A DNA stretch of 64,000 bases from Rheinheimera hassiensis (GTDB lineage Bacteria; Pseudomonadota; Gammaproteobacteria; Enterobacterales; Alteromonadaceae): NCBI RefSeq assembly GCF_022436675.1, contig NZ_JAKUJZ010000004.1:186001-250000 (forward strand). The letters run 5' to 3'. Each line of letters starts with the position of its first letter. Position 1 is the first letter of the stretch. A program made the translations under genes and the position numbers. Shown here one piece after another: positions 25,293 to 33,392 of this stretch. The notes under the pieces were generated by a model. It did no database searches, was not told the origin of the DNA, and saw only the letters and a program-made list of their open reading frames with translations.

Positions 25293-27866
25293 ATGCAACA
25301 AAGCAAGCAATATCACGGCAGCGGCCAGCTATCGGCCATGCTGACACTGGCATTAGCCTGCAGTTTGGCGCTGATTGGTTGTGCGGGACAGGCGCCAGAT
25401 GGCAGCAGCCAGGGTGCAGAAAAACCGCTGATCCAGCCACAAAACTGGCCACTGCAAAGCGCGCCGATTGCACGCAAACAGCAGATAGAAGGCAAAATTA
25501 ACGCTTTGCTCAGCCAGATGACGCCAGAGCAGAAAGTCGGCCAGATTATTCAGGCTGATATTGCCTCGGTTACACCACAGCAGGTGCGGGATTATTATCT
25601 GGGCTCGGTGCTAAATGGTGGCAACTCGGCACCGGGGCGCGATAACCGTGTTGGTGCGGCGGCCTGGTTGCAACTGGCCGATGCCTTCTGGCAGGCCAGT
25701 ACCGATACCAGCGATGGCAGGCCTTATATTCCGCTGATTTGGGGTACCGATGCCGTACACGGCCACAGCAATGTAAAAGGCGCGACCATTTTTCCGCATA
25801 ATATTGGCCTAGGCGCAATGCGCGAACCCCAGCTACTGCATGCTATCGGCCGTGCTACCGCTGTTGAAATGCAGGTAACCGGGCTGGACTGGACCTTTGC
25901 GCCAACCATCGCGGTAGCGCGTGACGACCGCTGGGGCCGCACTTATGAATCGTACAGCGAAGACCCGGCGTTGGTCGCCAGCTATGCGCCGCATATTCTG
26001 CAGGGTATTCAGGGTATGCCGGGCGCTGCAGACTTTTTGCGTGGTGAGCATATGCTGGCTACGGTTAAACATTTTCTCGGCGATGGCGGTACCGTAGGCG
26101 GCAAAGATCAAGGCGACAATATTGATACTGAAGCCGGCCTGCGCGATATACATGCCCCCCCTTACTACAGCGCCGTTAAGGCTGGTGCGCGTGTGGTGAT
26201 GGCGTCTTACAACAGCTGGCATGGCGATAAAATGCATGGCTTTGCCCCTATGCTGACCGACGTACTGGTAAACCGCATGGGCTTTGATGGTTTTGTAGTA
26301 GGCGACTGGAACGGCCATGGCCAGATAAGCGGTTGTACACCAACAGATTGTGCAGCTTCGGTTATTGCCGGGCTGGATATGTATATGGCGCCGGACAGCT
26401 GGCAGGCACTGTATGCCAATACGCTTGCGCAGGTAAAAGACGGCCGTCTGCCGATGGCACGGCTGGACGAGGCTGTACTGCGCATACTGCGCATTAAGGC
26501 AGAAATGGGCTTATTTGAGCAGGTAAAACCCTCTGAGCGGCCACTGGCCGGGCGTTATGAACTGCTGGGCAATACACAGCACCGGGCGCTGGCACGTGAG
26601 GCTGCGCGTAAATCACTGGTATTGCTTAAAAATAATCAACAGCTGTTACCGTTAAGCATCACAGGCCGGGTACTGGTAGCGGGCGATGGTGCCGATAATA
26701 TTGGTAAGCAAAGCGGCGGCTGGACATTAAGCTGGCAGGGCTCGGGTAATGCCAACAGCGATTTTCCTCATGGCGAGTCTGTTTATGCCGGTATCCTGCA
26801 AACGGTTACCGCCGGGGGCGGTAGTGTTGAGCTAAGCGAAAACGGCCGTTACAGCCAGCGCCCTGACGTCGCCATAGTGGTATTTGGTGAAGAGCCTTAT
26901 GCCGAGTTTATTGGCGATCGCAGCCATCTGGCGTTTGATGACAACCGCGGGCTGCAAATTTTGACCCAACTAAAAAGCCAGGGTATTCCCACCGTGGCGG
27001 TGTTTTTATCCGGCCGGCCATTGTGGGTAAACCCTGAGCTGAATCAGTCTGATGCTTTTGTCGCAGCGTTTTTACCCGGCAGCGAAGGCGGGGCGGTGGC
27101 CGATGTGCTGTTCCGCTCGCCGGGCGGTACGGTACGGCATGATTTTCAGGGCAAATTGTCATTCTCCTGGCCGGATAACGCCAAAGGCGAGCCGCTTAAC
27201 GTGGGCGATGCGGGCTACAACCCGCTGTTTGCCTATGGTTACGGTTTGCAGTACAGCGACAACACAACAGTTGGCCAACTACATGAGAATGCCGGTATCA
27301 GCGCTGATCAAATGCTCAATGCCAGCCGTTATTTGCACGCCGGCAAAGCCGTAACACCCTGGCAGTTGCAGTTACTCGATCAGGGCCAGATCACGCGGGT
27401 AACAGACGCACTGCATACCTCAGCCCGTGGCGCATTAACGGCCACAGCCACAGACCGGTTACAGCAGGAAGACTCGGTTACGCTCAGCTTTGTGCAACCT
27501 GGCACAGTGCTGCTAACCCATGCCGACGGTGTGGTGCTGGATTTAGCCCGTCAGTCTAACGGCGATATGGCGCTGGAGCTGGAATATCAGGTGCTGGCAC
27601 TGGGCAACAGCAACGCCACGCTTGGCATGCAATGCGGCGACAACTGCAGTGCCAATATTGATATCAGCGGCCAGCTGGCGCAAATGCAGGGTAAGGGCTG
27701 GCAGAGTATGAAAATTGCGCTGCGCTGCTTTAGCGAAGCCGACAGCACTTTTGATATCAGCAAAGTTACCCGGCCGATGGTGCTGCAAGGTGGCGCTGGC
27801 CTGGTATTGCAACTGGCCAATGTGCGGCTGGCGCAAAACGAAGGCAACGCCACATGCGGCAACTAA
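25293..27866 (+). CDS. GH3 lipoprotein, probable exo-beta-glucanase/beta-glucosidase
   Basis: An 857-residue GH3 enzyme with a lipoprotein signal (ALIGC, Cys30 region). The barrel has nucleophile Asp338 (GFVVGDWNGHG); ATVKHFLGDGGT and SYSEDPALVASYAPH are typical of the ExoP type of marine gammaproteobacteria. A non-catalytic C-terminal beta domain (about residues 690-855, with a Cys pair in MQCGDNCSAN) follows. GGREEN-type GGAGG ribosome site. It may act on mixed hemicellulose side chains; the operon suggests xylan use. The last 13 bases overlap the next gene. Confidence 0.88.
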   Translation: MQQSKQYHGSGQLSAMLTLALACSLALIGCAGQAPDGSSQGAEKPLIQPQNWPLQSAPIARKQQIEGKINALLSQMTPEQKVGQIIQADIASVTPQQVRDYYLGSVLNGGNSAPGRDNRVGAAAWLQLADAFWQASTDTSDGRPYIPLIWGTDAVHGHSNVKGATIFPHNIGLGAMREPQLLHAIGRATAVEMQVTGLDWTFAPTIAVARDDRWGRTYESYSEDPALVASYAPHILQGIQGMPGAADFLRGEHMLATVKHFLGDGGTVGGKDQGDNIDTEAGLRDIHAPPYYSAVKAGARVVMASYNSWHGDKMHGFAPMLTDVLVNRMGFDGFVVGDWNGHGQISGCTPTDCAASVIAGLDMYMAPDSWQALYANTLAQVKDGRLPMARLDEAVLRILRIKAEMGLFEQVKPSERPLAGRYELLGNTQHRALAREAARKSLVLLKNNQQLLPLSITGRVLVAGDGADNIGKQSGGWTLSWQGSGNANSDFPHGESVYAGILQTVTAGGGSVELSENGRYSQRPDVAIVVFGEEPYAEFIGDRSHLAFDDNRGLQILTQLKSQGIPTVAVFLSGRPLWVNPELNQSDAFVAAFLPGSEGGAVADVLFRSPGGTVRHDFQGKLSFSWPDNAKGEPLNVGDAGYNPLFAYGYGLQYSDNTTVGQLHENAGISADQMLNASRYLHAGKAVTPWQLQLLDQGQITRVTDALHTSARGALTATATDRLQQEDSVTLSFVQPGTVLLTHADGVVLDLARQSNGDMALELEYQVLALGNSNATLGMQCGDNCSANIDISGQLAQMQGKGWQSMKIALRCFSEADSTFDISKVTRPMVLQGGAGLVLQLANVRLAQNEGNATCGN

Positions 27867-29809
27867 AGCCCGGCAGCAGTGTTGCAGTGCTCAGGCAAGC
27901 CAGTTTGTGTATTGCACTGCTGCTTAGCCCGCTGGCAACTGCCGATGTCAGCCTGCCAAAACTGATTAGCGATGGTATGGTGCTGCAACGCGATACGGCT
28001 ATTACACTGTGGGGCTGGGCCGGCGCGGATGAAACTGTTGAAGTGCGCTTTAATGGCAAAGCCGTGGGGCAGGCAAAGCCTGCCAACGGCCGCTGGCAGC
28101 TTAAGCTGCCAGCGCAAGCTGCCGGTGGGCCCTATCAGCTGAGCTTTCATGGCCATAACCAGATCACGCTGCAGGACATTTATTTTGGTGATGTCTGGGT
28201 GGCGTCGGGCCAGTCTAATATGGAAATGGAGATGGCGCGCCTGGCCGAAGCCTATCCGCAGGATTTAACCGGCGCCAGCTATCCGTTAATCCGCCAGTTT
28301 AAAGTACCGCAACATTACAACTTTAAAACGCCGCAGCAGGATTTTAGTAGCGGCCAGTGGGTTGCCGCCAGCCCGGACACTATTGCCGAGTTTTCTGCGC
28401 TGGCATTTTATTTTGCCCGCGAGTTGTTTGAGCATTCTGTTGCAGCAGATGACGGCGTCGCCATCGGCATTTTAAATAATGCGCTGGGTGGCTCGCCGGT
28501 TGAAGCCTGGATGAGCGAGCAGGCGCTGCAGCCATTTCCTGATGCGCTGGCTGAAGCTATCCGCTTTCGCGATGATAAGCTGATCCAGGCGGTTACTGAG
28601 GCCGACAAGGCAAAAAATGCCAAGTGGTATGGCGATTTACAGCAGCGAGATGCGGGCTTAACCAGCAAAACACCCTGGTATAGCACCGCGTTGGACGACA
28701 GCAACTGGGCCAGTTTTAGCGTGCCGGGTTTTCGGCCTGAACCCTTTACCGGTGTCTGGTGGTTGCGTAAAACGGTGCAGCTAACTGCCAAACAGGCGGC
28801 CGAGGCCAATACCTTGCGGCTTGGTTCTATCGTCGATGCCGATGAGGTGTATATCAATGGCACCTTGGTGGGCAACACCACCTATCAGTACCCGCCGCGC
28901 CGTTATGCCATACCTGAAAACCTGCTTAAAGCCGGTAACAACCTGCTGGCAGTGCGTATTACCGCCACCAATGGCAAAACCGGCTTAATGCCAGATAAGC
29001 CTTATTGGCTCGGCACAGATAACAGCCAGCTGGATTTAGCCGGGCCGTGGAAAATGCAAAGCTCAGCCAAAGCAGAGCAGTTACCCGGTGATACCTTTAT
29101 CCGCTGGAAACCGCTGGGCTTATTTAACGGCTTAACCGCGCCATTAACCTATCTGCCGGTTAAAGGCGTGATCTGGTATCAGGGTGAATCTAATGTTGGC
29201 CAGTATGCGCAGTATCAGCCGCGTTTTACCGCGATGATCCGCGATTGGCGGGCAAAATGGGCGCAAAACAGCGGCCAGCAACAGCCGTTGCCGTTTTTAT
29301 TTGTCCAGCTGGCCAATTATCTGGAAAAAACACCAGAGCCGACCGACAGCCACTGGGCCGGTTTACGCGAAGCGCAGCGCCAGAGTTTAACAGAAGCCAA
29401 TACCGCTATGGTGGTGGCAATTGATGTTGGCGAATGGAACGATATTCATCCGGTAGATAAAAAAACCTTAGCAGAGCGGCTGGCTTTAGCAGCACGAGCG
29501 GTGGCGCTGGGCGAAGATGTGCCGTATCAGGGGCCGCAGTTGTTGTCGGTACAGGCGCAGGGCAATAAATTATTGCTCAGCTTTGATCAGCAACTGGTAC
29601 TAAAACCCGGCCAGAGCTTTGCTATCGCTGGCAGCGACGGCAAGTATCGCTGGGCGCAGGTAAAGCTACAGGGTAAACAAGTAGTGCTGTCGCATGCTGA
29701 TATTAAAGCGCCGCTAACCGTGCGTTACGCCTGGGCCGATAACCCGGATGCGGTGCTGTATAACCAGGCAGGCTTACCGGCATCGCCCTTTGTTTACCAG
29801 CCAAAGTGA
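27854..29809 (+). CDS. Sialate-O-acetylesterase-family carbohydrate esterase (probable acetylxylan esterase)
   Basis: A 651-residue protein with a signal peptide (about residues 10-30). Its SASA/SGNH-hydrolase domain has catalytic Ser121 in VWVASGQSNMEMEM, the GESN block IWYQGESNVGQYAQY, and DIHPVDKKTLAERLA holding the Asp-His pair. A beta-galactosidase-like jelly roll interrupts it (about 270-380). It would remove O-acetyl groups from carbohydrate; in this operon acetylated xylan is the likely substrate. It overlaps the GH3 gene by 13 bases and ends the operon. Confidence 0.8.
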   Translation: MRQLKPGSSVAVLRQASLCIALLLSPLATADVSLPKLISDGMVLQRDTAITLWGWAGADETVEVRFNGKAVGQAKPANGRWQLKLPAQAAGGPYQLSFHGHNQITLQDIYFGDVWVASGQSNMEMEMARLAEAYPQDLTGASYPLIRQFKVPQHYNFKTPQQDFSSGQWVAASPDTIAEFSALAFYFARELFEHSVAADDGVAIGILNNALGGSPVEAWMSEQALQPFPDALAEAIRFRDDKLIQAVTEADKAKNAKWYGDLQQRDAGLTSKTPWYSTALDDSNWASFSVPGFRPEPFTGVWWLRKTVQLTAKQAAEANTLRLGSIVDADEVYINGTLVGNTTYQYPPRRYAIPENLLKAGNNLLAVRITATNGKTGLMPDKPYWLGTDNSQLDLAGPWKMQSSAKAEQLPGDTFIRWKPLGLFNGLTAPLTYLPVKGVIWYQGESNVGQYAQYQPRFTAMIRDWRAKWAQNSGQQQPLPFLFVQLANYLEKTPEPTDSHWAGLREAQRQSLTEANTAMVVAIDVGEWNDIHPVDKKTLAERLALAARAVALGEDVPYQGPQLLSVQAQGNKLLLSFDQQLVLKPGQSFAIAGSDGKYRWAQVKLQGKQVVLSHADIKAPLTVRYAWADNPDAVLYNQAGLPASPFVYQPK

Positions 29810-29816
29810 TTGCAGC

Positions 29817-29896
29817 TGTAGCAAGGCGACAAGTGAGCGAAACCCCAGGAGCATAGCCCGCCTATGTGAATGGGGTGAGGAAGCGCGAATGGTCGT
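29817..29896. repeat. Interspersed palindromic repeat, copy 2 (shorter)
   Basis: Starts TGTAGCAAGGCGACAAGTG and contains the CCCCAGGAGCATAG...CTATGTGAATGGGG hairpin of copy 1 (4411-4511), but lacks its tail. It lies directly after the esterase operon. Confidence 0.65.
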
Positions 29897-29963
29897 TTGT
29901 TATCTGATAGTCTGACCATGTGCTACAATGTCTGACATTGCAACACACTTTGGAGTAGTTATC

Positions 29964-30248
29964 ATGAAAAGCGAAATGCTTAGCACACGCATAGATCATG
30001 ACACAAAAGTCGCATTTACCAGCATTTGTGATGATGTCGGGCTAAGCCCATCTCAGGCACTTAAGCTATTTGCGCGTGCTGTTATCAATCATGGCGGTAT
30101 ACCTTTTGAGATTAAAGCACGCCAACCAAATGAAACCACTGCAGCTGCAATTCAAGAACTGGCAGCAGGTAAAGGTCAGCAAAGTAAATCTGTTGATGCA
30201 ATGTTAGATGAGTTAACCGAAGGCAAAGTACAAAGTGCTTACCCTTGA
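29964..30248 (+). CDS. RelB/DinJ-type antitoxin
   Basis: A 94-residue protein with a ribbon-helix-helix N-terminus (MLSTRIDHDTKVAFTSICDDVGLSPSQALKLF) and DinJ-like GIPFEIKARQPNETT. I choose ATG 29964 with GGAG upstream; the longer reading starting 29928 is less likely. It overlaps its toxin by 14 bases. It would bind and inhibit the YafQ-type toxin and repress the pair's promoter. Confidence 0.9.
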   Translation: MKSEMLSTRIDHDTKVAFTSICDDVGLSPSQALKLFARAVINHGGIPFEIKARQPNETTAAAIQELAAGKGQQSKSVDAMLDELTEGKVQSAYP

Positions 30249-30504
30249 GTATTCAACTCAGTTTAAAAAAGATTTCAAAAAAATTGCTAAGATGCCTATT
30301 CCCGACATTCTGGAAGTTGGGAATATCATCTCTCAGCTGCAGCGCGGCGAAGCACTCGCCGCAAAGAATGTTGATCATCCCCTTAGTGGAAACTGGCTTG
30401 GTTTTAGAGATTGCCATATCAAGCCAGACCTCATTCTAATTTACAGAATTGCTAATAACACCCTGCAACTTGCCCGAATTGGTTCTCACAGCGAAATTTT
30501 CTAG
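30235..30504 (+). CDS. YafQ-type mRNA interferase toxin
   Basis: An 89-residue RelE-superfamily toxin. HPLSGNWLGFRDCHIKPDLILIY and LARIGSHSEIF match the YafQ signature, including the His/Asp residues used for ribosome-dependent mRNA cleavage. The start is GTG 30235 inside the antitoxin end. The pair closes the xylan region on its right side and sits beside the cassette-like minus-strand genes. Confidence 0.92.
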   Translation: MLTLEYSTQFKKDFKKIAKMPIPDILEVGNIISQLQRGEALAAKNVDHPLSGNWLGFRDCHIKPDLILIYRIANNTLQLARIGSHSEIF

Positions 30505-30545
30505 TTACACCAAAGATCACATAATGGCCCCACTGCCTTGAATTG

Positions 30546-30890
30546 TTACGTGGCAGTAGAGAAGTACTGAAAAGCAGTAACAGCAAGTGATACGATTGCC
30601 ACTATAAGCGATAGCGTTGCTATAACGTTTGACCAAAATGCTCTGCGTGTTGCTTTAAGAGTCTCTCTCTTTGCAATATCCGCATCAGCTCTTGCTTCTT
30701 TGGCTATTTCATTAGCCTCATGTAAAAGTGCTTCTTGCTTCGCCGCTATCTCTGCTGTCCTAACTGATGCTAATTGACTTTCGCGCTCTTGACGAACACT
30801 CTCTTTACCAAAGTTTTCTGCGATAAACAGTGATTCCCGAGCTGAGGCCATAATACCTTCGTAATCATCGCTCACAGTTGATTTCCCCAT
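30546..30890 (-). CDS. Hypothetical protein: coiled coil plus C-terminal membrane anchor
   Basis: A 114-residue protein. Residues about 20-80 are charged heptad-like helix (ESVRQERESQLASVRTAE; EANEIAKEARADADI), and residues 86-108 form one transmembrane segment (NVIATLSLIVAIVSLAVTAF). The ATG at 30890 is preferred over a TTG just before it. I recognise no family. It is the last of three minus-strand genes separated by attC-like junctions. Confidence 0.6.
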   Translation of the reverse strand: MGKSTVSDDYEGIMASARESLFIAENFGKESVRQERESQLASVRTAEIAAKQEALLHEANEIAKEARADADIAKRETLKATRRAFWSNVIATLSLIVAIVSLAVTAFQYFSTAT

Positions 30891-30976
30891 CAATAATTAC
30901 ACTTAACGCCCGGCCACAAACGCGAGCAACTTGTTGCGAGTCAAACGCCCAAAGGGTGCGTTTTTGATAGCGATTA
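30891..30976 (-). other. attC-like cassette junction 1
   Basis: On the minus strand the stretch ends in GGGCGTTAAGTG, where GTTAAGT fits the integron R' consensus GTTRRRY, and contains GCAACAAGTTGC and AAACGC/GCGTTT hairpins. It lies between the stop of the 159-residue gene and the start of the 114-residue gene. The left core (RYYYAAC) is not clear, so it is a candidate only. Confidence 0.35.
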
Positions 30977-31456
30977 CTATAAGCCACCACCTGCGACCTC
31001 AGGATAATGCTTTACCCATTGATCGGGGTTGCCTGTCTTTTTATACCACTCGATCGTAGCCCTAAACATTTCGATACCGACCTTAATGGGGATCTCGGTA
31101 AGGCCACCGCGTGCATCCGGCTCATAAGGGTAACGAGCCTTTACAAACAAATCATCATATTGTTTAAACCAATAATCATGATTGTGAAAGCCTAACTCGC
31201 GATAGATTTCAGGGTCAATTTCCTTTGCAATCTTGGTGAGCAGATGTTGTCTCTTACCATTGTATTGTTCACCTACAGTTCCTTTTCGCAGGTTATCGGC
31301 TGGCTCTGCAGTAAAGCTTTTAAGGATAATCTCTATTGCGATGGCTGCGTTAACCATCGCTACCCCGCAAAGATTTGGTTGCCCCCACAGCACAGCAGCT
31401 GCGCGTAGATATTCTGATGCTGATTCAAGCATGTAAGGAGACTGATTTTTACTCAT
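30977..31456 (-). CDS. HEPN-domain-like protein
   Basis: A 159-residue alpha-helical protein. The order (AAAVLWGQPNLCGVAMVNAAIAIEIILKS, then HLLTKIAKEI, then VKARYPYE) is typical of HEPN proteins, which bind nucleotides or act as RNases and often partner a nucleotidyltransferase. No such partner is present. The start is taken at ATG 31456, with GGAA upstream, just inside an attC-like junction. Function unproved. Confidence 0.5.
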   Translation of the reverse strand: MSKNQSPYMLESASEYLRAAAVLWGQPNLCGVAMVNAAIAIEIILKSFTAEPADNLRKGTVGEQYNGKRQHLLTKIAKEIDPEIYRELGFHNHDYWFKQYDDLFVKARYPYEPDARGGLTEIPIKVGIEMFRATIEWYKKTGNPDQWVKHYPEVAGGGL

Positions 31457-31464
31457 AACTTTTC

Positions 31465-31525
31465 CGTGGCTATAACGCTTCAATCAGCCGCCGTGTTAGC
31501 GGCCGGCTGCATTGATTTTAAGTGC
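31465..31525 (-). other. attC-like cassette junction 2
   Basis: The minus strand reads TCAATGCAGCCGGCCG-CTAACA-CGGCGGCTGATTGAAGCGTTATAG. This is an imperfect hairpin (TCAAT/ATTGA, CAGCCG/CGGCTG, with an unpaired G) ending in an AAGCGTTATAG core. Bulged stems like this are typical of integron attC sites. The stop codon of the upstream gene (TAA) lies in the loop. Confidence 0.45.
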
Positions 31526-32485
31526 TTTGTTTTCAGCCAAGTACCACTCAACTGCAGCTTTTACGCTCTCCGGGTACCATGTACCAATTCTTGGATCCAT
31601 AATACTGTTTGCTCCCAAAGACACTTCTTCTTCAGGCGCTCTAGTTAAGTATTCGTTTAGAAAAATAACGGCATTTTCTGAGGGGAACTCATTTAAAAGT
31701 AAAACAGCCATAACCCTCGCCATCCCGTCTTTATCGTCAGATGCGACAAACGATAAAAGTTCACCTTCCTTATTCGAGTAATTGCTAGCAGCAAGGGCTC
31801 TCACCGCACCAGCTTGAACATGAAAAAAATCTGAATCCAAAAACGGTCTGAGTACATCAATTGAATTTGGTATTTTTGCTAAATAAGATGTTTCAAGGGC
31901 TGCGTGCTGACTAAAAAAACGGTCCACATCTTCATCAGAAGCACTTTCTGATAAAACCCCCACTGGGATCTTTAGAGTCTTTTTGACCAACGCCACAGCG
32001 TGGGCTTGGCATTCCAAACCATGTAGGTAATTAAATATGCATGTCTGGAGTATTTCATATTCTTGAGGATCAGATTTTGCACCATGCACACTATGCCTAT
32101 AGGTAGCATGCACGCTACCATCTTCGAGAATTGTCGCAATACCAGACATAGGAGTTGCCACTGCGTAGCGATCTCCTTCTTTTTTAAGAAATGCATATAC
32201 CCTTTGTCCCTTTGAATATTCAAAAGGGTGGTCATCGAGATCTGAAGGATTGGACGTCCGATCAAACAAATAATATTGTGATACTTCAATCTCTTTATCG
32301 GCATTTTCACCTGCTAAATGCTTGATAAGATTTAGATTAACAGAGAATCCTGAATTACCTACAATCTCATACAGGCCAAAAGTATCGGAACCGGCTACAA
32401 CTTCTTTATGCCAAGGCTCATCCCAAGTATGAGAAAATATTTTGAAACTAATCATCAAAAAAATTAAAGCTAAAGTCGATTTCAA
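31496..32485 (-). CDS. Exported hypothetical protein with HEAT-like C-terminal helices
   Basis: A 329-residue protein. I choose TTG 32485, which has GGGAG seven bases upstream and gives a signal peptide (MKSTLALIFLMISFKIFS) directly; the longer open frame to 32560 would bury it. The C-terminal half (about 230-310; HVQAGAVRALAASNYSNKEG, MARVMAVLLLNEFPSENAV) looks like HEAT repeats. No catalytic motif is visible. It sits between attC-like junctions 2 and 3. Confidence 0.6.
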   Translation of the reverse strand: MKSTLALIFLMISFKIFSHTWDEPWHKEVVAGSDTFGLYEIVGNSGFSVNLNLIKHLAGENADKEIEVSQYYLFDRTSNPSDLDDHPFEYSKGQRVYAFLKKEGDRYAVATPMSGIATILEDGSVHATYRHSVHGAKSDPQEYEILQTCIFNYLHGLECQAHAVALVKKTLKIPVGVLSESASDEDVDRFFSQHAALETSYLAKIPNSIDVLRPFLDSDFFHVQAGAVRALAASNYSNKEGELLSFVASDDKDGMARVMAVLLLNEFPSENAVIFLNEYLTRAPEEEVSLGANSIMDPRIGTWYPESVKAAVEWYLAENKALKINAAGR

Positions 32486-32499
32486 ATATATTCTCCCTG

Positions 32500-32552
32500 T
32501 GCACTTAACGCTTATTCGGCGGGTCGACCCGCAGTTAAACACGGGTTTATCT
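32500..32552 (-). other. attC-like cassette junction 3
   Basis: On the minus strand, GTTTAAC (fits RYYYAAC) and GTTAAGT (fits GTTRRRY) can pair through two G-U wobbles and flank the perfect palindrome GCGGGTCGACCCGC. It is followed by the ribosome site of the 329-residue gene. Shorter than most known attC sites. Confidence 0.4.
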
Positions 32553-32676
32553 GTGTTCATTTAATGTACAGAACACTACACCGCTTATTTAAAACTTACA
32601 ACAACTTGCAGGTACAGCTGATATTTGTGCTGCCGCCGAATACGAGTTAAGCCGTCTGACAAGGCATAGGTAGTGT

Positions 32677-33387
32677 TTAGCCAGGCTCTGGCTGCAGGTC
32701 GATAAAGCTGCTAATGGTTAACCGGCCTTTTGCAGGATCAGCAGACAGGTTGGCATCGGCTGGAATAGAGCCGCTGTGCAACGCATGGCGGCGGTAAATA
32801 ATCAGCCGGTTAAATACACCTTGCTGCGCGCCAATTTGCTCAAACAGCGCGGTGTCGCCATTGATATAGCCAGCATCGGCAGCGGGAATATTCGGGCCGC
32901 CGTTTTCTGCCTCCATTGAGCGGAAATAGGTTGTGGTACGGCCGTTATCAATAGTCTCGAAGCCGGTTTTACGGTGGCGGTAAAACGCAGTGCCGCCCTG
33001 ATCGCCGTGAAATAAATAGTGCACTGCCGCCAGGGCGTGTTTTTCGGTGGTGTCAAAATGCGGAATACGTTGCAGTAGCTTTAACTGTGCCGGTGGCGTG
33101 GTTACCAGCGAATAATGGCAAATTGAAAAGTGCAAACTGCCGGCAGGCAGGGCAAAAACGTCTTGCAATACCGGTGTCAGGCTTTGCAGCAACACTTGCT
33201 GATACGCTTGCGGCACAGGCGCGCGTACGCCGGGGTAGTAGGGCGAGTTGGCGACAAAGTGCTGCTGGCAGGCATCGGCCAGTAACCGCTCTGGTTCGGC
33301 GATAAAGTTATCGACAATCAGCAGTGGTGACTGCTCGTTACCCGGGTGCTGCACAGTAAGCTGCATAGCAGGATGCTGGCTTAGCAT
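32677..33387 (-). CDS. DUF6445-like protein of the halogenase locus
   Basis: A 236-residue cytoplasmic protein resembling the 2OG-oxygenase-like DUF6445 proteins that accompany tryptophan-halogenase-like genes. HFDTTEKHALAAVHYLF and YRRHALHSGSI contain His/Asp spacing that could form a metal facial triad. It starts 5 bp after the halogenase stop, the last gene of a five-gene minus-strand run. Its reaction is unknown. Confidence 0.6.
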   Translation of the reverse strand: MLSQHPAMQLTVQHPGNEQSPLLIVDNFIAEPERLLADACQQHFVANSPYYPGVRAPVPQAYQQVLLQSLTPVLQDVFALPAGSLHFSICHYSLVTTPPAQLKLLQRIPHFDTTEKHALAAVHYLFHGDQGGTAFYRHRKTGFETIDNGRTTTYFRSMEAENGGPNIPAADAGYINGDTALFEQIGAQQGVFNRLIIYRRHALHSGSIPADANLSADPAKGRLTISSFIDLQPEPG

Positions 33388-33392
33388 GGTGT

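Noticed and set aside
22772-29809. Several long antisense frames within GH3 and esterase genes
   Set aside because: They lack ribosome sites and conserved motifs and overlap strong glycoside hydrolase genes.
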